From: Flectobacillus rivi
Lineage (GTDB): Bacteria; Bacteroidota; Bacteroidia; Cytophagales; Spirosomataceae
Length of the DNA stretch: 64,000 nucleotides
NCBI RefSeq assembly: GCF_030056655.1
Contig: NZ_JASHIE010000001.1
Coordinates: forward strand, 248,001-312,000
Direction of reading: 5' to 3'
Every line of letters begins with the position of its first letter. Positions within the stretch are counted from its first letter, which is position 1. A program made the position numbers and the translations under genes. Below, one piece after another: positions 52,598 to 62,589 of this stretch. The notes beneath the pieces are model-generated. The model did no database searches. It saw only the letters and a program-made list of their open reading frames with translations, and was not told the origin of the DNA.

Positions 52598-52676
52598 TGA
52601 TGAGTTGTGAATGGTGAGTTTTGAATGATGAATTGTCCTTTGTCCTTGCCTAAAATAGGTTGAACTGAGTAAAAAC

Positions 52677-52791
52677 TGTTTATTTCGGATATCGGATGTC
52701 GGATTTCGGAAGTGTAAGCTTCTATATTTTGTAAAAAATAAAAGTATTTTGCTTCATTTCGGAAATCAGAAATCCCAAATCTAAAATTCTT
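52677..52791. repeat. Dispersed TTTCGGA inverted repeat
   Basis: TATTTCGGATATCGGATGTC and GGATTTCGGAAGTG at the left; CATTTCGGAAATCAGAAATC and CCAAATCTAAAATTC at the right, around an AT-rich centre. It matches the repeat at 42414-42500. It lies in the 301-base convergent gap, which also holds copies of short GAGTTGTGAATG units but no gene. Confidence 0.7.
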
Positions 52792-52836
52792 TGAAAACTC
52801 TGCACTCAACACTCCTCACTCAGCACTAAAAAAATA

Positions 52837-52868
52837 CCCCCTCGTCCATATAGATGAGGGGGATTTTT
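52837..52868. terminator. Bidirectional terminator
   Basis: CCCCCTCGTC (52837-52846) pairs with GATGAGGGGG (52853-52862) with one wobble pair; ATTTTTAT follows on the plus strand and TATTTTTTT on the minus strand. It serves the convergent genes on either side. Confidence 0.85.
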
Positions 52869-52898
52869 ATTATCATTCAGTTTTTCACTTATCTACTT

Positions 52899-54485
52899 CT
52901 ATTTTACGTCCCAGAAAATCTTCGCATCGCGAGTATCTTTTGCCGAAACTGCGCTATAGTTCGGGTTGAATGTACGCTCACGACCAGGGTAAGTCAATCT
53001 GTTTGGTGGCAAAGCAAAACCTGAAGTATTGTCCGCTACAAAAGTCAACTGAGGATATTTTGTACGACGAAGTTCAGACCAAGCTTGTACCGATTGCATA
53101 AAGCCAAATTGTACCCATTTTTGTGTCCAAATCAAGGCTAATTTTTGAGCCGAAGATCCAGCATATTTAATCGTTGAGTTTGCTAAAAAGTCATTTACAG
53201 CTGCGGCAGATGGAGCAGTCAATTTTGGCGCTGTACTATTGCTCAAGTTATTCAAAGCATAGTAATAAGCAATTGATTGAGCTACACCTTTGTTGTAAGC
53301 CGTTGCTGCATCTGTAGTAGTTCCCCAACGCTCATACGCTTCTGCTTTCAACAAATGTGTTTCAGCCGAAGTAAAGATTACGCCAGGTAATTTGCTGTTA
53401 TATACAAACGTAGCTGAGTCAAGCACTGCATATTTACCATTAGTAATATTTGTAGCTTGGTCAGTTGAGTTTAAGTCTAATGGCATTGCATAATAATCTG
53501 CATTGGCTACCCATTTGCTACCATCCTGACGACCGCCTTTGTCATAAATTACTGCAATACGCGGGTCATTAGCAGGTTTTAGTACTTTATCCAACAAGAA
53601 CGAAGCTCCCAAATGATTATTCGACTCATAGAAAGCATTACGCAAATTGTCGATATAAGTTGTTACTGGGTTCAACAAAGCATTTTGAGTTGTTTCTTCC
53701 AACAAAGGATACTGTGTTGGGTTATTCAACATTTCTAATACTTCTGCCTTTGCCTTTGCTTCATCCACGAATGAAATACGCATTAATGCACGCAAACGTA
53801 AAGAGTTTGCCAAACGACGCCATTTTGTAATATCGCCTTGGAAAAGAATATCTTGCTTTTTGAACGAACCAGCCGTTACACTACTCAAGTTAGCCGTAGC
53901 AAAATAATTTGAAGCATCTTTCAAACCTGCAATTACAGTGTAGTACACTTCTTTTGCGTCATCAAACTTTGGTGATGTAATCGAGCCGTTTAAGTTCAAC
54001 ATTCCTGCTTCAGAAAATGGAATATCTCCCCAAAGGTCAACCATTTGAGCCGTTTGTTCCAACATTGCTACTTTCGCTGCATTCACAAACACATCTGCAC
54101 TTTGTTTTTCTGTAGCTGAAAGTTTAGCGTATTGTTTTTCTATTTCACGATAATGTGCCAAAGGACCACTACCATTACCATTCGTTGTGTAAAAATCACC
54201 CCAACGTTGCTCAGTATATTGCGCTTGTTCACGGTAAATGAATTTATCGTTGGTAAATGAAATCACTTGAGAAAATACACCTGCGTGCGTCAACGCAAAA
54301 GTACGCATATCCCAATATTTTGGGTAGATACGATCATTGTTGAGAATTTGAGTAAAAAATTTCTCAACTGAAGGAGTCGTTGTTTGTTCAGGGTTAAGGT
54401 ACAAGTCACCGAGTTGGTCTTTACAGCTACTCAAAGTAGCTACAATCGCTAACATTGCACTTATTTTGATGAATGTCTTTTTCAT
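52899..54485 (-). CDS. SusD/RagB-like nutrient-binding lipoprotein
   Basis: A 528-residue lipoprotein (LAIVATLSSCKDQ, lipid Cys near 21) of the SusD-like type, with the early DLYLNPEQTTTPSVEKFFTQ, tetratricopeptide-like helices (KQDILFQGDITKWRRLANSLRLRALMRI) and the C-terminal WTQKWVQFGFMQSVQAWSELRRT typical of the family. It caps the SusC pore at the cell surface and binds the glycan or other nutrient. It begins 31 bases after the susC gene ends. The substrate is unknown. Confidence 0.93.
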   Translation of the reverse strand: MKKTFIKISAMLAIVATLSSCKDQLGDLYLNPEQTTTPSVEKFFTQILNNDRIYPKYWDMRTFALTHAGVFSQVISFTNDKFIYREQAQYTEQRWGDFYTTNGNGSGPLAHYREIEKQYAKLSATEKQSADVFVNAAKVAMLEQTAQMVDLWGDIPFSEAGMLNLNGSITSPKFDDAKEVYYTVIAGLKDASNYFATANLSSVTAGSFKKQDILFQGDITKWRRLANSLRLRALMRISFVDEAKAKAEVLEMLNNPTQYPLLEETTQNALLNPVTTYIDNLRNAFYESNNHLGASFLLDKVLKPANDPRIAVIYDKGGRQDGSKWVANADYYAMPLDLNSTDQATNITNGKYAVLDSATFVYNSKLPGVIFTSAETHLLKAEAYERWGTTTDAATAYNKGVAQSIAYYYALNNLSNSTAPKLTAPSAAAVNDFLANSTIKYAGSSAQKLALIWTQKWVQFGFMQSVQAWSELRRTKYPQLTFVADNTSGFALPPNRLTYPGRERTFNPNYSAVSAKDTRDAKIFWDVK

Positions 54486-54516
54486 ACTTTTCTAAATAAA
54501 ATGTCTGATTGGTTGA

Positions 54517-57500
54517 TTAAAAACTTGCGTGTAAAGCCACACCAAAGCTACGAGTTGCTGCTGTTGAACCTTCGTCGATACCTTGACGGTTCCAGCTAGT
54601 ACCGATAGGTGCTTCTGGGTCAAGGTTTTTCAACGTGCGGTACAAGTAGAATAGGTTACGACCAATCAAAGACACACGAACATTTTGCAAACGCAATTTT
54701 TGAGCTACTGCCGAAGGCAAAGTATAAGATAAAATTGCTTCACGAACTTTCAAATAACTGTTATCATACACTGCACCGTTTTCGTACCAACCCGACGAAC
54801 CCCAAGTGTAAGTGTTCATGTAATAAGAAGCTGCATCAATAATCTTAGCATTTTTCTCGCCGTTTGCTGTTACACCATCCAACATTACACCATCATGATA
54901 TACTTTACCTCCATTTGGAGCTGTTGCAGTATGACTTGACAACAACACGTTGTTACCACTTCCATCAACATAATATGGCAAACCACCGTTTGCTGCATCA
55001 CGATATTTCAAGGTACTTTCGAACATACCTGCACCTGTAGCATACAACAATGGGTTTGATACCAATTGTCCGCCGATACGGTAATCCATATTGATGTCTA
55101 AACTGAAGTTTTTGTAGCTAAATGAGTTCAAGAAACCACCTACTAATTTCGGCATAACGTTACCTACTTTTTTGTAGTCAGATGTCAAAGTATAAAGACC
55201 GTCGCCAGAAATGATATAGTTACCTTTAGAATCAGTAGCACGAACATGCGTATAGATATTTCCTAAATAATCGCCTTCGTCTGCTACGATTTTAATCGCA
55301 GATTGATCAGCATCATAAGCAACTAACTGAGGGATACCTTTTGCCAATTTCTCAACTTTTGTACGGTTGATGGCAGCATTGATACGTGTGTTCCAAGTGA
55401 AATCACGTGTTTTGATAGGAGTTGCATAAATCGATGCTTCCCAACCAAAAGAGCGAAGCTCACCAACGTTTGCCAATACCGAGCTAGCACCTGTACTTGT
55501 TGGAATAGAGGTTTGAAGAATTTGATCTTTGATACGGCTATTGTAATAAGTCAAATCAAATCCTAACTTATTTTTAAAGAATTTCGTTTCTAAACCAAAT
55601 TCATTTTCAAATTTCTGTTCAGGTTTGATGTTATCGTTACCATAGCTAGAACTTGCTCTTAAAGCAGGAACTGCGCCGTAAGCCGTTTGCAAAATCGTTT
55701 GTGAATACGTTGTGTTAGCTACATACAATGGAGGAGCATTACCAACGATACCATAAGAAGCACGGATTTTACCGTAGTTCATGAAATTAGGCATTTGGAA
55801 TGCATCTGAGAACACAAAACCAGAGTTTACCGAAGTATAGAAGTAGCTGTTATTTCCTGCTGGCAATGTTGAAGAGTATTCCTGACGAGCAGTACCTTCT
55901 ACAAACAACATATTTTTGTAAGCTGCATTCAAAGTACCCAAGTATGCAAACTTAATCATTTCTCTACGTGAAGCACTAGCATTCAATACGTTAGTAGAGT
56001 TGTTCATGCTAAACCAGTTCTCGATTACCAAACCACCATTTGTACCAACTGATTGGTCATAGTATTTTTCTTGACGACCTTGTACACCAGCAGAAGCAGA
56101 CAAATCAAAATCTGTATTCAATTTTTTAGCATAAGTCAACATCGCATCGCCATACACGATTGAGTAACGACCACTTGCAACACGGTATTCACCAGTACTA
56201 TTTCCTGAGTTAAACAAAGCAGGAAATTCGTTGTATTTCTTTACTTCAGTACCCAAACTTGTAAAGTCATTACCTACACGACCACGTAATCCGAATTCAT
56301 TATTGATTTTGTAATTCAAAGTCACTGAACTTAATACACGATCTTGGTTTTCGTCTTCGCTATTACGCAAAGCATTCCACAACAAATCCATAATATCGCC
56401 ACCACGAATGTTGTATTTGAACGCCTCTGAAGGATTACGCTCAGGAACATTGTACGGTACATATTTGTATCCTTGTGATGTTTGGTAATGATTCAAGAAG
56501 TTGTTCATATCTTCCGCACGGCTATAAAAACCACCATAGTTGGCTGTTACACGGTTGATTTGCTCTGGACGGTTATGCACTTTTGAGTTGATATAACTTA
56601 CAACCACATCAGCAGTAACTTTATTACTCAATTTTACAGAAGAGTTCAAGTTGAAAGTATTACGTTTCAAACCACTTCCACGCATAATACCTGCATAGTC
56701 AGTTCCTGTGTAAGAAAAACGGTAAGAACCTTTGTCAGTTGCATTTGAGAAAGCTGCGTTAACCGTTGAATTATAACCTGTTTGGTAGAAATCATTAAAG
56801 TTATTTGGCTTTGCGCTGTACGACTGCATTGTTCCGTCCCACCAAGGCATCATTCTACCATCCATTTTAGGACCAAATTGTCCGTAAGCTCTGAAGTTAA
56901 CACGCTTAGAACCATCAGGATTTGTGATAAAACCTTCTTCATCTGCGCCTACTGCTAAGTTTGTAGCACGGTCATAACCTGGACCATAAACATTCTGATA
57001 TTGAGGTGTAAATGCTACACGTTCTTGGTTATACGTGTAGTTTAATTCAACGCCTAACCCTTTGCCTTTTACACCAGATTTTGTTGTAATAACAATTACA
57101 CCATTCGAAGCTTCAGAACCGTAAAGGGCTGTTGCTGATGCACCTTTCAATACTGACAAACTTGCAATATCAGCTGGGTTGATATCCAAGATACCATTAC
57201 CACGGATACGTTGGTCATCCCAATAACCGCCATTGTTCAAGCCATTTGCACCTGCTTGGTTAAAATCACGGATTACGATACCATCCACAACATAAAGTGG
57301 TTGAGTATTATAATTCAATGAGTTTACCCCACGTACCTGTACGTTTACAGCTGATGTTGCACCACCTGGCGCCGTAGAGATTTTAACACCTGCTACTTTA
57401 CCGTACAATGCCGAAGCAAAGTTGGTATTACCCGAAGCGGTGATTTCCTTGCTCGAAACTGTTCCAATTGAGTAACCAAGGGCTTTTTGTTCACGTTTGA

Positions 57501-57840
57501 TACCCAAGGCCGTAACAACCACCTCATCAAGGTCTTGAGAAGTAGCTTCCAATACCACATCGATGGTTGTACGTCCCGACACTTCAACGGTCTTTGTAGC
57601 GAAGCCTAATGATTGGAAAATCAAAGAGGCATTTTTGGCAACAGAAATCGTAAAATTACCCGAACCATCCGTTACTGTACCTTTGGTAGTACCTTTCACT
57701 AAAATACTTACGCCTGCTAGGGCAGATTGATTGCTATCCACGACCTTTCCTTTGACTACTTGTTGAGCCATTACGAACTGTCCAGTCAAAATCAAGAGTG
57801 TAGCAAATAACGTAGTAAAAATTTTTCTACATGCTTTCAT
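54517..57840 (-). CDS. SusC/RagA family TonB-linked outer-membrane transporter
   Basis: A 1107-residue transporter: signal peptide (cut after VMAQ), carboxypeptidase-regulatory-like domain (about 27-113; VVKGKVVDSNQSALAGVSIL), TonB box region and plug (about 115-240; the SusC motif NSLNYNTQPLYVVDGI and GASATALYGSEASNGVIVIT), and a large barrel ending AATRSFGVALHASF with terminal Phe. It forms the import pore with the SusD protein encoded next. The gene is preceded by an AT-rich region of nearly 600 bases. Confidence 0.95.
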   Translation of the reverse strand: MKACRKIFTTLFATLLILTGQFVMAQQVVKGKVVDSNQSALAGVSILVKGTTKGTVTDGSGNFTISVAKNASLIFQSLGFATKTVEVSGRTTIDVVLEATSQDLDEVVVTALGIKREQKALGYSIGTVSSKEITASGNTNFASALYGKVAGVKISTAPGGATSAVNVQVRGVNSLNYNTQPLYVVDGIVIRDFNQAGANGLNNGGYWDDQRIRGNGILDINPADIASLSVLKGASATALYGSEASNGVIVITTKSGVKGKGLGVELNYTYNQERVAFTPQYQNVYGPGYDRATNLAVGADEEGFITNPDGSKRVNFRAYGQFGPKMDGRMMPWWDGTMQSYSAKPNNFNDFYQTGYNSTVNAAFSNATDKGSYRFSYTGTDYAGIMRGSGLKRNTFNLNSSVKLSNKVTADVVVSYINSKVHNRPEQINRVTANYGGFYSRAEDMNNFLNHYQTSQGYKYVPYNVPERNPSEAFKYNIRGGDIMDLLWNALRNSEDENQDRVLSSVTLNYKINNEFGLRGRVGNDFTSLGTEVKKYNEFPALFNSGNSTGEYRVASGRYSIVYGDAMLTYAKKLNTDFDLSASAGVQGRQEKYYDQSVGTNGGLVIENWFSMNNSTNVLNASASRREMIKFAYLGTLNAAYKNMLFVEGTARQEYSSTLPAGNNSYFYTSVNSGFVFSDAFQMPNFMNYGKIRASYGIVGNAPPLYVANTTYSQTILQTAYGAVPALRASSSYGNDNIKPEQKFENEFGLETKFFKNKLGFDLTYYNSRIKDQILQTSIPTSTGASSVLANVGELRSFGWEASIYATPIKTRDFTWNTRINAAINRTKVEKLAKGIPQLVAYDADQSAIKIVADEGDYLGNIYTHVRATDSKGNYIISGDGLYTLTSDYKKVGNVMPKLVGGFLNSFSYKNFSLDINMDYRIGGQLVSNPLLYATGAGMFESTLKYRDAANGGLPYYVDGSGNNVLLSSHTATAPNGGKVYHDGVMLDGVTANGEKNAKIIDAASYYMNTYTWGSSGWYENGAVYDNSYLKVREAILSYTLPSAVAQKLRLQNVRVSLIGRNLFYLYRTLKNLDPEAPIGTSWNRQGIDEGSTAATRSFGVALHASF

Positions 57841-58435
57841 TGTTAGGAATTAAAATGATGAAAATTGAAAATTGGGCTCTGATAGAGCGAATTTGAAAAA
57901 AATAGTTTTAGAGTGTTACGGAGAAAAAGATTCCCTCCTTTCGTTGTTTTTCATGGTTTAAATACGGTAAGTTGATGCGGTTTTGAAATCCTGTAAACTG
58001 TTTTCTAGCAATTAGTTTTGAAAGTGTTAGTTGGATTTCGCAACCAAATTAATAAAATAAATTATTAAATATTAATTTATTGTAAATTATTTTAATAATC
58101 CATTTTAAGAATAAAATACTCAACCCAGTTGGACATTTTAGGCTAAAATTATCTTAAAAGTAGAATTTTCAGGATAAAATCAATTGCAATTTAGGTTGAA
58201 TGAGGAAGAGAACAAAGCATAATGTTTTTAAAATATTTTATTAATCATTCTTGCAAAAACACCTAAAACTTTAGCTTATAAACTTATTTTCAAACAGTTA
58301 TAAAAACCTAACAACTGCTTTTATAAGCCTATTTGTAACAGGATTTTGGCGTTAAAGATTATATCAAAAAAAATCCTTCTAGGATACAACTTAAGTCGTA
58401 CCTTAGAAGGAATAAGATCTTTAATCTATCACTAA
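57841..58435. other. AT-rich upstream region of the susCD pair
   Basis: This 595-base gap should hold the susC promoter. No safe -33/-7 pair was found on the minus strand. A weak palindrome (AATAAATTA at 58056 with TAATTTATT at 58073) lies in its AT-rich middle. No regulator gene is near, so control of the locus must come from elsewhere. Confidence 0.5.
58366..58411 (-). terminator. Terminator of the GH2 gene
   Basis: On the minus strand TCCTTCTAAGG (58411-58401) pairs imperfectly with CCTAGAAGGA (58383-58374) and is followed by eight T (58373-58366). Confidence 0.85.
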
Positions 58436-61342
58436 TCAGGGATTCATACCATTCTTTTTTACCTTCAACTCATCAGGAGCATCTTTGGTATAGGTATTAA
58501 AATTAGGATTGTAAGACTTATCAAAAAGATTTTTTACTACCTGTAAATCTACTGAAGTCTGTGGGTTAAAAGCTGATGAGACCATATACTGTTGCAAACT
58601 ATAAGCTAGTTGACGAGCTACGGGTCTTGTATCCAAATTTGAGCTAACATCGGCACTACAAATCAATAGCTTTCCTTTGCCTACTTTTGCCTCCACAATT
58701 AAGCCCAACGGTCTATTCAAAAACCATGTATCTATGGGTTGTACCACAGGTTTGAATCCTTTCGGAAATTCGTCCAACAGCATCACTTGTGTTTTATTGA
58801 CCAATTCCCACCACTGAACATTGGCATGAAATTCTGTAGGAAATGATTGGAACGCAGGATGCTTAGGATCACAAACAAACCCTAAAGTATGCGGTGGACG
58901 CATCTTAAACCATGAGGTATTCCAGAAAACAGGTTGTAAATAATTGACTACTTCTTTGCCTCTTTCTATTTTTCCAGCAGCTTGTAAAAAGACCTTCCCT
59001 CCTTTTTCCAAAATCTGCAAAGCTTTTTCATCTATACTATTACATGAATAAACCTCCTCTGATTTTACCACTGGCAAAGTAGTTGGATATACCCAAAACG
59101 CCCACTGATTCTGAATTTCTGAACCATTAATTGACGCTTTAAGTAACAGTTTTTGGGCTTGATTAATTTGCTGAGGATTAAATGTAATTTTTCCAACTGA
59201 AAGGTTATTCCCAATTGCATAATCAGATGGCTGAAACTCACCAGCTTGCACAGTTTTTCCTTCTGAATCAACAATTTGCCATGCAATTACTGCTTTTGAC
59301 AAAGCTTTTTGTCCAAAATGAAACAACTCAACTGGTATTTGGATACTTTCATTTTGCTGAAAAACAAATTTTGGAAAACGAGTTAAAATAACTGTTGAGT
59401 CACAGAATTGACGGAATTCTTTGGCATCGATATATCCTTTTTCCTCCCAGAAACTATCAAGCAAACCGACCAAAGCGGTTCCTTGTCCTGAATAATCGTT
59501 GAGACCTAGCATCTGAAATCCTGCTGAAAGAGGCGTTCTAAATGCCATTTCCATTTCGTGCTTGTAACTAATGGCTTGTAGTTTTCCAGAAGCCATAAAG
59601 AAATCTTTGCCCCTATCTGCCATTCCTCTATCCTTCAAATCTTCTTGAAAAAGTTCATAATTACGAGCCTCATAAAGTCCTTTATACTTTTTGATTTCAT
59701 CAAAATTCGGGAATACACACCATTGACCTAACTCGTGAGTAACGTAAGGAACTGTAAAGTTTTTGACCTTATCTCCAAAATCAGCACTGCTTGATGGGAG
59801 TTTGTCCCAAGGTAAACCTCGTGGTCCTGACTTAATCATATATTCGTTAGCAGGGACTAATGGCCAACTCATGGCTACCGAAGCACCTGTGTATTTGCGA
59901 CGAGGGTCCTTCGCTTGCCAGTATTTGATGAACTTTGTCAAATAATCTACCTGCTTTCCTCCTCTTGGTTCGTTGCCGTATGCTAACATACAGAAGGATG
60001 CATAATTGCCGTAAACTTTCGCCATACGGTTGGTTTCGTCCATGATATATTGATCAATCGGATGTCCATCGCCCAAAGACGAACCGTGATTTGCCCAGCT
60101 TGGACCTTCAGGTTGCAGATAAATACCCACTAAATCGGCGGCAATAAAGGCAGCTTCTGGTGGGCAATACGAATGAAAACGGAAATGGTTGAGCCCATAA
60201 GATTTGGCTTTTCTGAAAACTTTTTCCCAAGATGCAACATCCATCGGAGCGTATCCTGTTAATGGAAACTGGCAGTTTTCGACCGTTCCTCTCAAGAATA
60301 TTGGACGTCCATTAATTTCAAAACGAGTTCCATTGATCGCAAAATCTCTCATGCCAAATTGAACATCCCTTACCGACAGCACGCCCTCACTTGTAGAAAC
60401 CTGTACGTTTAATTTATATAAAGCTGGCGCATATTCATCCCAAGTCAAAAAATTATCACCCATCGGTAAGGTGTAGGTTAATGTATTGCTTCCCTTATCC
60501 GCTCTAAAATCTACCACAAGAGGAGCAACCGAATGTTGTTTGGATGAATTGAAGCTTTTGGCAGAAAGGCTAATTTTCCCAGAAACTGTAGTGATCAGAT
60601 TATTTTCCAATTGAATCACTACTTTAGCAAGCTTTTCTTTTACACTCGGATATATCTGTACATCCGAAAGCCAAACTTGTCCCTCGGTAGACAACTCCAT
60701 TTTTCCAACAATACCGTTCCAGTTTCCTTGAGTATGATCCGTAATACTATGAGAATCTTTCCCTACATTGATCGCTTTGGTCTTATTATCAACTCGCACT
60801 GTTAGCGTATGTTTTCCTGTGCTGAGTTTTCCCGTCAAATCATAAACATGGGCTACACAAAGAGAATTTTGCAAACCAATTTCCTGATTATCAATCCACA
60901 CACGTGTTTCGTAATGTGGACGTTCAAGATTTAGCCAAATACGTTGATTTTTCCAGTCAGCAGGAACGACAATATCACGTTGATACCATGCGCCACCTAC
61001 GTAATGCTTTTTAGGAGTAAGCCAAAAAGGGAATTTTGGGCGAGGACCTTGCCGATATTTTGCCATTCGAGGATTAAAATACCAAGAACTATCATATATA
61101 CTACCCGTCCATTGAGTCTGAAGTGTTACTGCATTTCCTTTGCCATTTTCAAGCATCGAGCCTGGTAACTTTACCTTATCTTTTAGTTTTTGAGAAAACC
61201 ATTTTTCTTGTACGCCTTTATCCAAGGAATCAATCGCAAATCGCCATGTTCCTTGTAAATTGAGTTTTTTTGATTGTCCTATCGAAGCGAAACTTATCAG
61301 GACAAATGATGCTATGAATAGATTTTGGAGAATTTTTTTCAC
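58436..61342 (-). CDS. Glycoside hydrolase family 2 protein (beta-galactosidase-like)
   Basis: A 968-residue secreted enzyme. After a signal peptide (cut after SIGQ) come the sugar-binding jelly roll (about 30-240), an immunoglobulin-like domain and the TIM barrel. The acid/base Glu lies in LAYGNEPRGGK near residue 455 and the nucleophile Glu in TVPYVTHELGQWCVFPNF near 535; the surrounding HFRFHSYCPPEAAF is typical of GH2. A C-terminal extension of about 250 residues may be a further binding domain. Specificity (galactosidase, glucuronidase or mannosidase) is open. It lies behind susC and susD on the same strand, so the three probably form a small polysaccharide-use locus, though transcribed before them. 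Confidence 0.9.
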   Translation of the reverse strand: MKKILQNLFIASFVLISFASIGQSKKLNLQGTWRFAIDSLDKGVQEKWFSQKLKDKVKLPGSMLENGKGNAVTLQTQWTGSIYDSSWYFNPRMAKYRQGPRPKFPFWLTPKKHYVGGAWYQRDIVVPADWKNQRIWLNLERPHYETRVWIDNQEIGLQNSLCVAHVYDLTGKLSTGKHTLTVRVDNKTKAINVGKDSHSITDHTQGNWNGIVGKMELSTEGQVWLSDVQIYPSVKEKLAKVVIQLENNLITTVSGKISLSAKSFNSSKQHSVAPLVVDFRADKGSNTLTYTLPMGDNFLTWDEYAPALYKLNVQVSTSEGVLSVRDVQFGMRDFAINGTRFEINGRPIFLRGTVENCQFPLTGYAPMDVASWEKVFRKAKSYGLNHFRFHSYCPPEAAFIAADLVGIYLQPEGPSWANHGSSLGDGHPIDQYIMDETNRMAKVYGNYASFCMLAYGNEPRGGKQVDYLTKFIKYWQAKDPRRKYTGASVAMSWPLVPANEYMIKSGPRGLPWDKLPSSSADFGDKVKNFTVPYVTHELGQWCVFPNFDEIKKYKGLYEARNYELFQEDLKDRGMADRGKDFFMASGKLQAISYKHEMEMAFRTPLSAGFQMLGLNDYSGQGTALVGLLDSFWEEKGYIDAKEFRQFCDSTVILTRFPKFVFQQNESIQIPVELFHFGQKALSKAVIAWQIVDSEGKTVQAGEFQPSDYAIGNNLSVGKITFNPQQINQAQKLLLKASINGSEIQNQWAFWVYPTTLPVVKSEEVYSCNSIDEKALQILEKGGKVFLQAAGKIERGKEVVNYLQPVFWNTSWFKMRPPHTLGFVCDPKHPAFQSFPTEFHANVQWWELVNKTQVMLLDEFPKGFKPVVQPIDTWFLNRPLGLIVEAKVGKGKLLICSADVSSNLDTRPVARQLAYSLQQYMVSSAFNPQTSVDLQVVKNLFDKSYNPNFNTYTKDAPDELKVKKNGMNP

Positions 61343-61504
61343 GGTTAAAATGGTAAGTTATGCAATTAAGAATAGCTTAGTAGTATAAAAAATCCTAATA
61401 AGCCTAAACTATCAAATATAGCTTCCAAATGTCTTCACTCCATCATGTATCATCCTGATGCTTGCCTATTTCCTAGTTCGAGACTGTGGCTTGAACCAGT
61501 AATG

Positions 61505-62404
61505 CTATAAATACTCTTCTACATTCTTCAAAACCTTCTCCGATAATCGTCTTCTAGCTTCGGCAGTAAATCCTGCACTAAAAGGATAAGTTATGATTTG
61601 AGGATGCTGGTTAAATTCTTCATAGAAAGTCCCTGCTCCATCTGCATCAAGAATGGCAAATGATGTCGAGTCATTTTGCAACCATTTCAAAAAAGCGTCT
61701 TTGTCAAATGTCAACCCAACGGAAGTATTAATCAAAATAGAGTTTTTCTTTTTGAAGGAAAACTCCTCTTCGTTTAATAAAACAGTGTATTTGGGCAAAT
61801 GAACTGATATTACGTCGCAAGTAGCGAGAAGCTCAGACAATGATAAAAATTGTATTCCTAAGTTTTCACACTCACTTTTTCTTGAACGATTGTAATAATA
61901 TACCTTCATGCCAAAAAACTGAGCTGTTTTAGCAACCATTTGTCCGAGTGTTCCTAGGCCAATAATTCCAAGACTTTTTCCTGTCAACTCGGTAGATTCA
62001 GAACGCCATTGAGCTTTGCCGATGCCTTTGAATAATGAAATCAATTGCGATATTATAAACTCGACAGTTCCTTCATCGCCATAATCTCTGACTCCTTTTA
62101 CCGTTATTCCAAGTTCTTTGGCAGTCTCAATATCCACATTTGTAGAAATATTTTCATACATGCTGCAACATAGACCAATATATTTAAGCTGTGGGCATTG
62201 TCTTAAAACTGAAGCATTAATCTTTGTTTTCCAACTCAGAAAAATGGCATCGGAATCTCCAATTCTTGTTAAAATTTCCTCATCAGAAACAGGAGAGTCC
62301 TGAAACATTACCACAGGTTTTTCAGCATATTGCTGTAAATCTGGTAAAATTTCAGGACTCAGTCTACAATCCTCAATTAAGGTGATTTGTTTAAACTTTT
62401 TCAT
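61505..62404 (-). CDS. 2-hydroxyacid dehydrogenase-like protein with altered catalytic residues
   Basis: A 299-residue protein with the two-domain D-2-hydroxyacid dehydrogenase fold. The Rossmann motif GLGTLGQMVAKTAQFFGM is intact near residue 149. The usual catalytic Arg of the NTxRG motif is Val229 (ILINTSVGLTF), and the usual catalytic His of the TPHxxG motif is Phe275 (IITYPFSAGFT). NAD binding is thus likely, but the normal reaction is not. It may have another reaction or a regulatory role. It is 162 bases upstream of the GH2 gene. Confidence 0.82.
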   Translation of the reverse strand: MKKFKQITLIEDCRLSPEILPDLQQYAEKPVVMFQDSPVSDEEILTRIGDSDAIFLSWKTKINASVLRQCPQLKYIGLCCSMYENISTNVDIETAKELGITVKGVRDYGDEGTVEFIISQLISLFKGIGKAQWRSESTELTGKSLGIIGLGTLGQMVAKTAQFFGMKVYYYNRSRKSECENLGIQFLSLSELLATCDVISVHLPKYTVLLNEEEFSFKKKNSILINTSVGLTFDKDAFLKWLQNDSTSFAILDADGAGTFYEEFNQHPQIITYPFSAGFTAEARRRLSEKVLKNVEEYL

Positions 62405-62459
62405 CTAAAAAACTTAAGTTAGTAGGCAAAATTAAAATAATTTTACCCGCTTTAAGCTC

Positions 62460-62548
62460 TAGGCTGTATGCTGTAGGCTAAAAGTTGAAATGAATTTCTC
62501 ATGAAATAATTTAAGCTCTTTTGCCTAATGCCTACGGCTTACAGCCTA
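62460..62548. repeat. TAGGCTGTA inverted repeat
   Basis: TAGGCTGTATGCTGTAGGC (62460-62478) pairs with GCCTACGGCTTACAGCCTA (62530-62548) with two mismatches, around about 50 AT-rich bases. A degraded relative is near 41171-41255. Such elements are frequent between genes in this genome. Confidence 0.7.
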
Positions 62549-62589
62549 AAGCGTATTAATGCAATTTTATTTTGCATTAATATTTAACA

